A stretch of DNA of 64,000 nt from Pseudoxanthomonas japonensis (GTDB lineage Bacteria; Pseudomonadota; Gammaproteobacteria; Xanthomonadales; Xanthomonadaceae): the NCBI RefSeq assembly GCF_010093445.1, contig NZ_PDWW01000020.1, forward strand, positions 23,645 to 87,644, in the 5' to 3' direction. The translations under genes were made by a program, and so were the position numbers. The first letter of the stretch is position 1. Each line of letters starts with the position of its first letter. Of the stretch, positions 18,209 to 27,137 are shown one piece after another. The notes under the pieces are model-generated. The model made no database searches and was not told where the DNA came from. It saw nothing but the letters and a program-made list of their open reading frames with translations.

Positions 18209-20254
18209 ATGTCGTACAGCACGCAACAGATCCGCAACGTGGCCCTGGCGGGCCACCCCGGCGCCGGCAAAACAACCTTGTTCGAAGCCCTGCTGCATGC
18301 CGGCGGCGCCCTCCAGGTGGCAGGCACCATCGAGCGCGGTACCACGGTCTCGGACCACGATCCAATCGAGAAGGCCCGCGGCCATTCCATCGACACCGCC
18401 ATCGCCAGCACCGACCACGGCGGCATGCACGTCAACCTGATCGACACGCCCGGCTATCCGGAATTCCGCGGCCCCACGCTGTCGGCGTTCTCCGCGGTGG
18501 ATACCGCACTGATCGTGGTCGATGCCGACAGCGGCGTCGCCCACGGCACCCGCCGCCTGATGGAACGCGCCCGCGAGCGCAACCTGTGCCGCGCCATCGT
18601 CATCAACAAGATCGACCACGAAGGCGCCGACGCGGCCGGCGTGCTGGCCGCGCTGCGCGAGGAGTTCGGGCCGGAAGTGCTGCCGCTCAATCTCCCCGCG
18701 CAGGATGGCAAGGCCGTGATCGACTGCTTCTGGCAATCGGCCGGCGATTCCGACCTCGGCGCGGTCGCCGACTGGCACCAGAAGATCATCGACCAGGTCG
18801 TCGAGATCAACGAGACGGTGATGGAGCACTACCTGGACCTGGGCGAAGGCGGCCTGTCCGGCGAGGAACTGCACGACGCCTTCGAGCAGTGCCTGCGCGA
18901 AGGACATCTGGTGCCGGTGTGTTTCGCGTCCGCGCGTACCGGCGTCGGCGTGAAGGAACTGCTGGACGTGGCCGAACGGCTGTTTCCGAATCCGGCAGAA
19001 GCCAACCCGCCACCGTTCGTGAAGTCCAACGGCAGCGGCCAGCAACGGATCGAAGCGGTTCCCGACCCGCGTGCGCACGTCATCGCCGACGTCTTCAAGA
19101 TCGTCAACGATCCCTTCGTCGGCAAGCTGGGCATCTTCCGCGTGTACCAGGGCACGCTGAAGAAGGACACGCAGCTGTTCGTCGATGACGGCAAGAAGCC
19201 GTTCAAGGTCGGCCACCTGTTCAAGCTCAAGGGCAAGGACCACGTGGAAGTCGAGCAGGCCATTCCCGGCGACATCGCCGCCGTGGCCAAGGTCGACGAC
19301 CTGCACTTCGATGCGGTGCTGCACGACAGCCACGACGAGGATCACATCCACCTGGCGCCAGTGGCGTTTCCGAAGCCGATGTTCGGCCTGGCGATCGAGG
19401 CGGCCAGCAAGGGCCAGGAACAGAAACTGTCCATCGCCCTGCAGAAACTGGCCGAAGAGGATCCCGCCTTCGTCGTCGAGCACCAGCCCGAGTTGAACGA
19501 GACCGTCATCCACGGCCTGTCCGACCTGCACCTGCGCGTGATGCTGGAGCGGTTGAAGGAACGGCACGGCGTGGAAGTGAAGACGCGGCCGCCGCGCATC
19601 GCCTACCGCGAGACCATCGGCGCCAAGGCCGAAGGCCACCATCGCCACAAGAAGCAGACCGGCGGCGCCGGGCAGTTCGGCGAGGTCGCCCTGCGCATCG
19701 AGCCGCTGCCGCGTGGCGCCGGTTTCGAGTTCGTCGACGAAGTGAAAGGCGGCACCATCCCCGGGCAGTTCCTGCCGGCCGTGGAAAAAGGCGTGCGCCA
19801 GGTGCTGGGCAGTGGCGCGGTGGCGGGTTATCCGCTGCAGGACATCCGCGTGGTCGTCCATGACGGCAAGCACCACGCGGTGGACAGCAAGGAGGTCGCG
19901 TTCGTCGCCGCCGGCAAGAAGGCCTTCCTCGACGCCATCGCCAAGGCGCGGCCGCAGGTACTGGAGCCGGTGGTCGACCTGGAAGTCGCCGTGCCCGAAG
20001 CGCAGGTCGGCGATATCACCGGCAGCCTGGCCGGCAAGCGCGCCCGCATCAACGGCACCGACGCGACGCGCGGCGAGATCGTGGTAAGGGCTCAGGTACC
20101 GTTGGCGGAACTGGAGGGCTACGCTGCGGAACTGAAAGCGATGACCGCCGGCCAGGGACGCTACCGCCTGGATTTCAGCCACTACGAGCCGGTGCCGCCT
20201 GGCGTCCAGCAGAAGCTGGTGGACGCCTACAAGCCGCGGCACGACGACGATTGA
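18209..20254 (+). CDS. Elongation factor G-like translational GTPase (paralog)
   Basis: 681-residue five-domain EF-G-type GTPase. G1 is GHPGAGKT at 15-22, G3 DTPGYPEF near 80 and G4 NKID near 132; HRHKKQTGGAGQFGEV marks the domain IV region and the C-terminal domain V ends in YEPVPPGVQQKL. Canonical EF-G is about 700 residues and sits in the str operon with tufA, rpsL and rpsG, none of which is near, so this is the divergent EF-G-like paralog common in many bacteria. The start at 18209 has GGGAGGA about 10 bases upstream; the frame is open 31 codons further with no family similarity. Role in translation or ribosome recycling is unproven. Confidence 0.85.
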   Translation: MSYSTQQIRNVALAGHPGAGKTTLFEALLHAGGALQVAGTIERGTTVSDHDPIEKARGHSIDTAIASTDHGGMHVNLIDTPGYPEFRGPTLSAFSAVDTALIVVDADSGVAHGTRRLMERARERNLCRAIVINKIDHEGADAAGVLAALREEFGPEVLPLNLPAQDGKAVIDCFWQSAGDSDLGAVADWHQKIIDQVVEINETVMEHYLDLGEGGLSGEELHDAFEQCLREGHLVPVCFASARTGVGVKELLDVAERLFPNPAEANPPPFVKSNGSGQQRIEAVPDPRAHVIADVFKIVNDPFVGKLGIFRVYQGTLKKDTQLFVDDGKKPFKVGHLFKLKGKDHVEVEQAIPGDIAAVAKVDDLHFDAVLHDSHDEDHIHLAPVAFPKPMFGLAIEAASKGQEQKLSIALQKLAEEDPAFVVEHQPELNETVIHGLSDLHLRVMLERLKERHGVEVKTRPPRIAYRETIGAKAEGHHRHKKQTGGAGQFGEVALRIEPLPRGAGFEFVDEVKGGTIPGQFLPAVEKGVRQVLGSGAVAGYPLQDIRVVVHDGKHHAVDSKEVAFVAAGKKAFLDAIAKARPQVLEPVVDLEVAVPEAQVGDITGSLAGKRARINGTDATRGEIVVRAQVPLAELEGYAAELKAMTAGQGRYRLDFSHYEPVPPGVQQKLVDAYKPRHDDD

Positions 20255-20505
20255 GCGTCGCAGGGGTGCGGCATCCGGTCGCGGCGGCATGCGACGGATG
20301 CCGCTTGCGGTGCATGTGAGTGAGGTGATTTCGTCATGCCGACCGGCGATTTCCGACGCGCGGCGATGGAAAAACGGAAAAAAAGCGAAAAAAAAGGCGT
20401 TTCAGGGTCGATCTGCCCTTGGCGCCGCCAGTTCTTTGCCCTACATTTCGCTTGCCGATGCGATCGGCCCGATTACCCAACCACTCGACAGTAGAGACAG
20501 GACAC

Positions 20506-20904
20506 ATGGCAAAGAGCACCAAGAAGGCCGCGCCGAAGAAGGCCGCCAAGAAAGCTGCACCGAAGGCCGCCGCCAAGCCGGCCGCGCCGAAGCCGATCAA
20601 GGAAGCGCTGAGCAAGTCGGGCCTCGTCGCCCACATCGCCGAAGCCACCGCCGTTGCCGCCAAGGACGTCCGCGCCGTGCTGGCTTCGCTGGAAAGCGCC
20701 GTGCACGCCTCCGTCAACAAGAAGGGCGCTGGCGCCTTCACGCTGCCGGGCCTGCTGAAGATCACGGCCGTCAACGTGCCGGCCAAGCCGAAGCGCAAGG
20801 GCATCAACCCGTTCACCAAGGAAGAGCAGTGGTTCGCCGCCAAGCCCGCCACGGTGAAGGTCAAGGTCCGTCCGCTGAAGAAGCTGAAGGACGCCGCAGC
20901 CTGA
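20506..20904 (+). CDS. HU-like DNA-binding protein with Lys/Ala-rich histone H1-like N-terminus
   Basis: 132 residues. The first ~33 are a low-complexity tail of Lys, Ala and Pro (MAKSTKKAAPKKAAKKAAPK and onward) like bacterial histone H1-like proteins. Residues about 35-130 resemble an HU/IHF-type domain (IKEALSKSGLVAHIAEATAV, GAGAFTLPGLLKITAV, KGINPFTKEEQ). Such tailed HU proteins occur in xanthomonads and Bordetella relatives and compact DNA. It is monocistronic, with a 251-base A-rich leader region upstream and a strong terminator downstream. The tail offers many lysines for modification. Confidence 0.88.
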   Translation: MAKSTKKAAPKKAAKKAAPKAAAKPAAPKPIKEALSKSGLVAHIAEATAVAAKDVRAVLASLESAVHASVNKKGAGAFTLPGLLKITAVNVPAKPKRKGINPFTKEEQWFAAKPATVKVKVRPLKKLKDAAA

Positions 20905-20928
20905 TCGCTGCGCACCTCGCGGTTGCAA

Positions 20929-20959
20929 GAAGGGACGGCCTGGCCGTCCCTTCTTTTTT
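20929..20959 (+). terminator. Strong intrinsic terminator of the HU-like gene
   Basis: GAAGGGACGGCC and GGCCGTCCCTTC form a 12-bp perfect inverted repeat separated by one base (the inner pairs must open as the loop), followed by TTTTTT. It starts 24 bases after the stop. Confidence 0.92.
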
Positions 20960-20996
20960 GCGCGTGTCGTGCGGACCATGGCCGTTGCCTGTCCTT

Positions 20997-21018
20997 GTAG
21001 AGCGGAGCTTGCTCCGCT
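20997..21018. repeat. Solo GTAG-type REP-like hairpin
   Basis: GTAG is followed by AGCGGAGC-TT-GCTCCGCT, a perfect 8-bp stem, just downstream of the HU-like gene terminator. The architecture (GTAG tetranucleotide plus hairpin) matches the other REP elements in this window, although the stem sequence differs. Confidence 0.6.
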
Positions 21019-21172
21019 GCTTTCCGGCCCCGTTCGCGGAAGCATGCCGAAAGAGCAGAACAGTCCAGCAAGCTCGACGCTGCGCTGCCGCCCCTGCCGT
21101 CCGTCACCCTTGTCCTGACGCCTCCACGCCCTAAGATCGTCAGGACATCCCTCCACGCAAGGCATCGACCGC

Positions 21173-21802
21173 ATGAAGATCCAGGGCTTCCTCGACCATC
21201 TGCTGAAATCCTCCAGCGGCAGCGGCAGCGTGCTCAACGCCGACTTCGGCAAGGGTGCGATTTCCGGCGGCGCACTCGGCCTGCTGCTGGGCAAGAACAA
21301 GACCACGCGCAAGCTGGCCACCTACGGCGGCCTGGCCGCGATCGGCGTGATGGCCTACCGCGCCTACGGCGAGTACAAGCAACAGCAGGGCGGATTCGCC
21401 GCCGGCGCTGCGCCGCAGACGGTCGACCGCCTGCCGCCGCCGCAGGTGGAGCTGCACAGCCAGGCCATCCTCAAGGCGCTGGTCGCCGCAGCGAAGGCCG
21501 ACGGCCATATCGACGCGCGCGAGCGTGAGGTGATCGAAGGCGAATTTTCCCGCGTCGGCACCGATGCCGACCTGCAGCAGTGGATGCATGCCGAACTGGA
21601 GAAGCCGCTGGATCCGGCCGAAGTCGCGCGCGCCGGCAGCACGCCGGAAATCGCCTCCGAGATGTACCTGGCCAGCCTGCTGGTGGCCGACGAGCAGAAC
21701 TTCATGGAACGCGCCTACCTGGACGAACTGGCCAAGCAACTGAAGCTCGACCCCGCGCTGAAGGCCCAGCTGGAACGCCAGCTCGCGCAGCCGCAGGACT
21801 GA
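21173..21802 (+). CDS. DUF533/TerB-like family protein
   Basis: 209 residues. The N-terminal half is Gly/Ala-rich with a hydrophobic stretch (ISGGALGLLLGKNK, YGGLAAIGVMAYRAY), and the C-terminal half (about 95-205) is an acidic helical TerB-like module containing AAAKADGHIDAREREVIEGEF, reminiscent of the metal-binding acidic helices of TerB. This is the YebE/DUF533 plan; the function is unknown and tellurite resistance should not be assumed. An M23 peptidase gene starts 7 bases after the stop, so the two are probably cotranscribed. Confidence 0.82.
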   Translation: MKIQGFLDHLLKSSSGSGSVLNADFGKGAISGGALGLLLGKNKTTRKLATYGGLAAIGVMAYRAYGEYKQQQGGFAAGAAPQTVDRLPPPQVELHSQAILKALVAAAKADGHIDAREREVIEGEFSRVGTDADLQQWMHAELEKPLDPAEVARAGSTPEIASEMYLASLLVADEQNFMERAYLDELAKQLKLDPALKAQLERQLAQPQD

Positions 21803-21809
21803 TCTCCTG

Positions 21810-22379
21810 ATGCGACCGGCCGCCCGCCGCCTGCGACGACTCGCGTGGTCGCTGCTGTGGCTGGCGGTCTTCGCCGGGCTGCTCGCTTGGGCATGGGGAC
21901 AGCCCTTCATGGCATCCGCCCGCATGCTGTGGGACATCTCGCGCGCACCGCCGCCGCAGGAATTGCCAGTGCCCGTGCAGGGCGTGCGTGTGCGGCAGAT
22001 CGCGGACACGTTCGGTGCGCCGCGCGGCAGCGACCGCACGCACCAGGGCGTGGACATCTTCGCCAAACGCGGAACGCCGGTGCTGAGTGCGACGCGAGGC
22101 GTGGTGGCCTCCGTACGCGACGGGGGGCTTGGCGGCAAGCAGGTCTGGGTGATCGGGCCCGGCCGTGAGCGCCACTACTACGCGCACCTGGACGACTGGG
22201 CGGCGGAACTGTCCAGTGGACAGATCGTGCATGCCGGTGACGTGCTGGGCTTCGTCGGTACCACCGGCAACGCGCAGGGCACGCCGCCACACCTGCATTA
22301 CGGCATCTATGGCGCGGATGGCGCCTACGACCCACTGCCGCTGTTCCACGCCGGCAAGGCGGCCACGACCGCCGACTGA
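21810..22379 (+). CDS. M23 family metallopeptidase (LytM-type), membrane-anchored
   Basis: 189 residues: an N-terminal transmembrane anchor or uncleaved signal (about 10-30, SLLWLAVFAGLLAWAWG) and a compact LytM/M23 domain. Zn ligands are visible in HQGVDIFAKRGTPV (HxxxD) and HLHYGIYG (HxH), with YYAHLDDW between. Enzymes of this family cleave peptidoglycan cross-bridges in the periplasm; with all ligands present it may be active rather than an EnvC-like activator. It follows the TerB-like gene by 7 bases. Confidence 0.87.
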   Translation: MRPAARRLRRLAWSLLWLAVFAGLLAWAWGQPFMASARMLWDISRAPPPQELPVPVQGVRVRQIADTFGAPRGSDRTHQGVDIFAKRGTPVLSATRGVVASVRDGGLGGKQVWVIGPGRERHYYAHLDDWAAELSSGQIVHAGDVLGFVGTTGNAQGTPPHLHYGIYGADGAYDPLPLFHAGKAATTAD

Positions 22380-22484
22380 ACCGCGGCGGCGCCCGACGGA
22401 ACAGTCCATCGCGGCGAAGGCGCTCGTTCCCCCGGGCGCACGGGCCTATCTTGGCCCTGTCCCCACCTCGCCTGCCCCATCGCC

Positions 22485-22796
22485 ATGCCCAACGACACGC
22501 ACCGCTACCGCATCACCGTCACCCCGATCGAGGACGACGGCCTGCAGTGCAACGGCCGCTGCACCATCGAGTTCGAACACACCTGCCACGACGACTGGAT
22601 GCGCATCCTCGAGAACATCCAGCGCCAGCGTGGCCTCAGCGGCGACGAGCGCGCCGCGCTGGTGGTCGGCACCAAGCTGCTCAGCGGCCTGATGGTGGAC
22701 CACCGCAAGGACACCGACGACCTGTTCGCGCCGTTGCGCCCGCACATGGGCACCTTCATCGCGGCGCTGAAGGACCGCGCCCGCGACGCCGGCTGA
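22485..22796 (+). CDS. DUF3861-type small cytoplasmic protein
   Basis: 103 residues starting MPNDTHRYRITVTPIEDDG and continuing with a FEHTCHDDWMRILENIQRQ segment, the pattern of the DUF3861 family. No signal peptide or membrane segment. Function unknown. Free-standing between the M23 gene and the HhH gene, all on the plus strand. Confidence 0.75.
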   Translation: MPNDTHRYRITVTPIEDDGLQCNGRCTIEFEHTCHDDWMRILENIQRQRGLSGDERAALVVGTKLLSGLMVDHRKDTDDLFAPLRPHMGTFIAALKDRARDAG

Positions 22797-22827
22797 CATC
22801 CGGCACGCGTCCGCGTAGCCTGACCGC

Positions 22828-23121
22828 ATGAAGGCCCGGCATGCCACCGACGCGCACTCGCTGGAACAGATCCCCAACATCGGGCCGTCGATCGCGGGCG
22901 ACCTGCGCGGGATCGGCATCGTGCGACCGCGCGATCTGGTCGGCCAGGATCCCTACGCGCTCTACCGCCGCGTCAACGACAGCACCGGCCAGCGACACGA
23001 CCCCTGCCTCTGCGACTGTTTCATCGCCGCCGTGCGTTTCATGGAAGGCAGCGGTCCGGTGCCCTGGTGGCACTACACGCCCGAGCGGAAGCTGCATTTC
23101 CTGCGACACCCCGCCGGTTAG
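22828..23121 (+). CDS. Helix-hairpin-helix domain protein (Cdd1/pathogenicity-locus family)
   Basis: 97 residues. LEQIPNIGPSIAGDLRGIGI near the N-terminus is a helix-hairpin-helix motif, followed by DPYALYRRVNDSTG and DPCLCDCFIAAVRFMEG, the pattern of the Cdd1-like family sometimes named 'pathogenicity locus'. The HhH implies nonspecific DNA binding, but no function is established. Usual length for the family is about 90-100. Confidence 0.8.
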   Translation: MKARHATDAHSLEQIPNIGPSIAGDLRGIGIVRPRDLVGQDPYALYRRVNDSTGQRHDPCLCDCFIAAVRFMEGSGPVPWWHYTPERKLHFLRHPAG

Positions 23122-23174
23122 GCTTCGGACAGGCGCGGCCGGCTAAGGTGCGGCGACCCGTCACGGAGCCCTCC

Positions 23175-23744
23175 ATGCGCACCCGCCGCCGCTTCCTGGT
23201 CGCCGCCCTCGCCGGCACCGCCACGCTCGCCCTCGCCGGCTGCGAAACGCTCAATACGGTCACCGGCCTGTTCGGCAACCAGATCAACTTCACCCAGCCG
23301 CAGCTGCAGCGCTATCTCAACCAGAGTTTCCCGCGCGAGTTCGACAAGCTCGGCGGCCTGGTGTCGGCCACGCTGACCAATCCACGCCTGAGCATGCCGT
23401 CGAACGACGACCGCCTGCGCCTGGATTTCGACATCGGCGTCAGCGCGCTGGGTGCGCGCGACGTGAGTCGCGGTCATTTCGCGCTCGCCAGCCGCCTGCG
23501 CTACGACCCCGCCACGCGTGGCCTGCACTTGGACAATCCGGAAATCCTGTCGGTCGACGTGCCGGGCAGCGGCTCGCTGATGTCGGGCGGCACGCGCCAG
23601 CTGGTCAACACCGTGCTGGCCGAGTACGCCGGCAGCGAGCCGGTCTACCGCATCGACAGCGACATCCTGCAGCGCCTGCCGGCCAGCAAGCGCATCGCCG
23701 GCACCCAGATCGAGGACGGCCGCGTGGTCATCCACCTGCAATGA
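23175..23744 (+). CDS. DUF1439 lipoprotein (copy 1)
   Basis: 189 residues. The N-terminus MRTRRRFLVAALAGT followed by LALAGC is a lipoprotein signal with a twin-arginine-like RRRFLVA, so Tat export and lipidation at the LAGC cysteine are plausible. The mature part is a DUF1439 domain (FTQPQLQRYLNQSFPREFDKL, LRYDPATRGLHLDNPEIL). The frame is open upstream but the ATG at 23175 is where the signal starts. A related gene follows 9 bases later; both are probably periplasm-facing lipid-binding-fold proteins. Function unknown. Confidence 0.8.
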   Translation: MRTRRRFLVAALAGTATLALAGCETLNTVTGLFGNQINFTQPQLQRYLNQSFPREFDKLGGLVSATLTNPRLSMPSNDDRLRLDFDIGVSALGARDVSRGHFALASRLRYDPATRGLHLDNPEILSVDVPGSGSLMSGGTRQLVNTVLAEYAGSEPVYRIDSDILQRLPASKRIAGTQIEDGRVVIHLQ

Positions 23745-23753
23745 GGTAATCCG

Positions 23754-24317
23754 ATGAAATCCCTGCTCTCCCGACTCACGCTGCTTACCCTGTTCTCGCT
23801 GCCGGCGCTGGCGTCGGCTGCTGATACCGGCGGCAACGTGCTCCGCTTCAACGCCGACCAGTTGCAGTCCGCAGCGCGCAGCGGCTTCCCGATGGAACAC
23901 GCCCTGCTGGAAGGCTTCGCCTCGCTCACGCTGAGCGACCCGCAGGTGCGCATCCCGAAACCGGGCGAACGGCTGAACCTGCAGATGAACTACGACATCG
24001 CACTGGCCGGCGGCGACCGCCTGGAGAACGGCAACGTGGTCGTCAGCAGCGGCCTGCGCTACGACCCCGGCACGCGCGGCCTGCACCTGGTGGACCCGGT
24101 GCTGGAACACGTGGGCACCGGCGCCGCGGGCCGCGGCCTGCCGGGTGGTTCGCGCGAGGCCTTGCAGAACCTGATCCGTGAATACGCCAACACGCGTCCG
24201 CTGTACCGGCTGAGCGACGACGACCTGGCGCAGGTACCAGGCACGCTGGGCACCGATGCCGTCAGCATCGCGGATGGCGAGGTGATCATCACCCTGCCGC
24301 CCGCCTCCGCGCGCTGA
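23754..24317 (+). CDS. DUF1439 periplasmic protein (copy 2)
   Basis: 187 residues with a Sec signal peptide (LTLLTLFSLPALASAA) and a DUF1439 domain sharing with its neighbour the core pattern LRYDPGTRGLHLVDPVLEHV and a final segment ending DGEVIITLPP versus DGRVVIHLQ. The conserved RYDPxTRGLHL motif in both shows tandem duplication, but this copy has no lipobox. It starts 9 bases after the copy 1 stop, so the pair is an operon; convergent with the DUF5916 gene. Confidence 0.78.
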   Translation: MKSLLSRLTLLTLFSLPALASAADTGGNVLRFNADQLQSAARSGFPMEHALLEGFASLTLSDPQVRIPKPGERLNLQMNYDIALAGGDRLENGNVVVSSGLRYDPGTRGLHLVDPVLEHVGTGAAGRGLPGGSREALQNLIREYANTRPLYRLSDDDLAQVPGTLGTDAVSIADGEVIITLPPASAR

Positions 24318-24327
24318 CAGCGGGGCA

Positions 24328-26538
24328 TCAGATCTCGAAGCGGTAACTCAGCTTGACGACCAGCTGTTCGTCGTCGCGCAGGCGAAAGCTGTCCTGCAGC
24401 AGGTTGTCCACGCCGTCGGTGCCGGTGCGCTGCTCGTAGCCGCCACGGGCATACACCACGTACAGGTAGGACAACGGCGCGAGCTCGTAGCGGTAGCGCA
24501 CCTGGAAACCCAGGTTGCGCACGCTGAAGTCCTCCACCGTATCGGACGCAGCCAACGCATGGCCCGCCGGATCGAAGCGCCATGCATCCTGCACGCGCGC
24601 ATCCAGTGCGATCGCCTGCATCTTCACCCGCAGTTCGTGGCGGTCCGACATCACCCAGTCCACGCCGGCATCCAGGCTCATCTGGCGACGCTTGAAACCG
24701 CCTACCAGGTCCTCGCGCTGCCAGACCAGCCAGTCGGGCGTGTAGAGCGCATAGAAGCCGCCGTAGAGGCTGAAGGCGTCGTTGATGAAGTAGGTGCCGG
24801 TGTAGCCCACGCCGCCGCCCAGCTTGCGGTTGCCCGCCAGGCCGCCGCTGACGACCTCCATTTCCGTCTCATGCGCCCAGTCGCCCTTGCGCGGTCGCTC
24901 GTACTCGAAATACGTGTTGAAGTTGGCCGGCATCCGCACCACGCCGTTGCCGCGCAGCAGCATGTCGCTCAGGCCGGCGCTGTTGACGTTGATCTGGCCG
25001 TACTCGTAGCTGCCGTTGCGCAACTGGCCCTGCCGGCTGACGCGGAACTGGTCGTTGAGCTTGTCGCCGTGGTTGTTGTGGCTGCTGCTGACACGCCAGC
25101 GCCAGTCCTTGGAGGAATACCGCGAGTCTTCCGGCAGGTCGGTGAAGCGCTTGCGTATTTCCCAGTGCAGGTAGTTGGTGCTGTTGCGCGACAGATAGCC
25201 GAAATCGTTGAGCTGCAGGTCGTTGCCGAAGTGCATGGCGATCCACTGCTGGCGCCAGCCGTGGTCCATCTCGTAGTCGGCCCACACGGTCGCGCCGACG
25301 TCGTCGACCTCGTTGCCGGCCTGTTCGATGCGACTGCCCAGCAGCCGCGTGCGTACGTTCCAGCGCGCGGTCGGCCGCCAGTTGTGGTCCACGCCCAGCA
25401 CGGTGGCGTCGCGGTCGCGCCAGGGGTCGTCCACGCGGGTGAGCATCGCACCGACGTTCTGCGTTTCGAAGTCGCGCACCACGCGCAGTGCGTGGTAGCT
25501 GCGCCCGGTGGCGCCATCCTCGTCGGCGGAAAACAGGCCGTAGTTCACCTTGCCCAGGCTGCCGTTCAACTTCACCGCCGCGGTGATGTCGCCGGTGCTG
25601 CCGACGCGGCGCGTGTACAGCTGCTGGCTGTCGTCGGACGGCGTGGTCAGTTCGAAGATGCCCTGGTTCTCGGTGAAGAACGGGCGCTTGTCGCTGATGA
25701 AGGTCTCGGTGGCGCTGAAGTTCACGACCAGGTCGTCGGCTTCCACCTGGCCGAAATCCGGCTTCAGTGTCGCGGTCAGCTGGAAGCGGCCGTTCGGCTT
25801 CCAGAACAGATCGCCGCCGGCGTTGAAATCACTGCGTCCGCCGACGTTGTCGTACAAGCCCGATACGTAGGGCGTGATCGCAAGCAGCGACTGGTCGTAC
25901 CGCGGAACCGTGACCGGAGCGAAGTCCGACAGGAAGCGGGGGCGCTCGAAACTGGCCTGCGGCCACGCCATGCGCTCGCCGGTGGACCCGATGACGCGCG
26001 CCAGGAACACCTTAAGCGTGCGCTGCCCGTCGGTGCCATCGCGCATCGGCGCGGTGTGCCACGGGATCAGCAGTTCGACCGACCAGCCCTGTTCGTCCTC
26101 GCTGACGGCATGGCGCCACTGGCCGTCCCAGTCGTTGCTGAACTGGTTCTCGTTGGTGATGATCTCGTCGGCGATGCCACCCGTCGAACTGACGGTGAAG
26201 GCATAGCCGGTGCGGCCATCGCCATCGAAGTCGATGAACGCATTGACGCGGTCGACCTGCGCATCGAAGTCGCGCTGCACCTTCTGCCGGGTGCGCGGCA
26301 CGCTGGCCGGGTGCGTGGCGCGGAAGGCGATCGCCAGCCCGTCCGGCGTGGCGAGGATCCAGGCTTCGGTCGGCAGCGAGCCGGGCTCGCCGGTCAGGGG
26401 CTGGGTCTTGCGGAAGTCGGTGACGTGGCGCGCGTCCTGCCATTCGGCGGGATCGATGCGACCGTCGATCTCGACGGCGTGGACGAGACCGCAGGGGGCG
26501 GCCAGGGCGAGCGCACAGGCGAAACGGAAGAGGGTCAT
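24328..26538 (-). CDS. DUF5916 / CBM9-like N-terminal domain outer-membrane-type protein
   Basis: 736 residues. After a signal peptide (FACALALAAPCGLVHAV) comes a carbohydrate-binding family 9-like domain (EIDGRIDPAEWQDARHV, and WSVELLIPWHTAPM near 150). The remainder is rich in alternating aromatic/polar strands and ends in Phe-containing YRFEI, consistent with a beta-barrel inserted in the outer membrane (DUF5916 family). Visible blocks include KPDFGQVEADD and DKRPFFTENQGIFE, both typical. Start placed at 26538 where the signal begins; 19 upstream codons are open but unlike a leader. Ligand unknown. Confidence 0.8.
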   Translation of the reverse strand: MTLFRFACALALAAPCGLVHAVEIDGRIDPAEWQDARHVTDFRKTQPLTGEPGSLPTEAWILATPDGLAIAFRATHPASVPRTRQKVQRDFDAQVDRVNAFIDFDGDGRTGYAFTVSSTGGIADEIITNENQFSNDWDGQWRHAVSEDEQGWSVELLIPWHTAPMRDGTDGQRTLKVFLARVIGSTGERMAWPQASFERPRFLSDFAPVTVPRYDQSLLAITPYVSGLYDNVGGRSDFNAGGDLFWKPNGRFQLTATLKPDFGQVEADDLVVNFSATETFISDKRPFFTENQGIFELTTPSDDSQQLYTRRVGSTGDITAAVKLNGSLGKVNYGLFSADEDGATGRSYHALRVVRDFETQNVGAMLTRVDDPWRDRDATVLGVDHNWRPTARWNVRTRLLGSRIEQAGNEVDDVGATVWADYEMDHGWRQQWIAMHFGNDLQLNDFGYLSRNSTNYLHWEIRKRFTDLPEDSRYSSKDWRWRVSSSHNNHGDKLNDQFRVSRQGQLRNGSYEYGQINVNSAGLSDMLLRGNGVVRMPANFNTYFEYERPRKGDWAHETEMEVVSGGLAGNRKLGGGVGYTGTYFINDAFSLYGGFYALYTPDWLVWQREDLVGGFKRRQMSLDAGVDWVMSDRHELRVKMQAIALDARVQDAWRFDPAGHALAASDTVEDFSVRNLGFQVRYRYELAPLSYLYVVYARGGYEQRTGTDGVDNLLQDSFRLRDDEQLVVKLSYRFEI

Positions 26539-26663
26539 GGCAGGCGGGTGGTGGTCCGGTGCGCGCAAGGTAGCGACGTGCGGGACGGACCACACCTGCC
26601 TTCGGTCATTTCAACCTTCTGGCTTGCGGCGGCATCCGTGCCTGCGAAGGGGACTCGCCGGGA

Positions 26664-27137
26664 TCAGCGGCCCTTCTTCGGTTGCAGCATCGTGCCCGTG
26701 CACTTCTTGCTGCCGCAGCGGCAGGCCCAGATCTTCTTCAGCCTGGCAGTGTGCGGCTCGGCCAGCACGATGCCGTAGTTGTACGTCAGTTCCTCGCCCG
26801 GCTTGATCGCACGGATCGCCTCGATGAACACCTTGTCCTTCTTGCGGTTCTTGCCGTCGTGCTCTTCGATGACGGCTTCGCAGTTCGGATCGCAGCTGTG
26901 GTTGATCCAGCGCGCCTTGTTGCCCTTGTGGTTCGCGTCGATGACGTAGTCGTCGTTGAGCGTGAACAGGAAGGTGTGACCGGAATCGGCGTCGCCGGTG
27001 TCGTCGGCGTCCACTTCGTCGTGGGTGCGACGCTTGCCCTTGTACTCCACCACGCGCTCGCCCTTCTCGATCGGGGCGATGGCGAACACGCCGTTGCCGT
27101 GGATGTCGGATTGGCGGGCTTCGATCTTGCGGGGCAT
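26664..27137 (-). CDS. SET domain protein (putative protein-lysine methyltransferase)
   Basis: 157-residue stand-alone SET domain with post-SET. The opening QSDIHGNGVFAIAPIEKGE, the SAM/pseudoknot motif WINHSCDPNC, GEELTYNYG and the C-terminal Cys cluster ACRCGSKKCTG follow the eukaryotic-like SET order, so the catalytic Tyr and cofactor-binding Asn-His are present. Bacterial SET proteins of this size occur in chlamydiae, legionellae and some proteobacteria, and methylate lysines of histone-like or ribosomal proteins. The ATG at 27137 fits the domain start; the frame is open upstream. A possible substrate, the Lys-rich HU-like protein, lies 6 kb away (inference only). Confidence 0.87.
   Translation of the reverse strand: MPRKIEARQSDIHGNGVFAIAPIEKGERVVEYKGKRRTHDEVDADDTGDADSGHTFLFTLNDDYVIDANHKGNKARWINHSCDPNCEAVIEEHDGKNRKKDKVFIEAIRAIKPGEELTYNYGIVLAEPHTARLKKIWACRCGSKKCTGTMLQPKKGR

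Noticed and set aside
18140..20290. 716-residue minus-strand open frame
   Set aside because: Shadow of the EF-G-like gene; no motifs.
21173..21802. Tellurite resistance determinant
   Set aside because: Only a TerB-like fold is present; no terCDE or other resistance genes nearby.
24559..26778. 739-residue plus-strand open frame
   Set aside because: Shadow of the DUF5916 gene.
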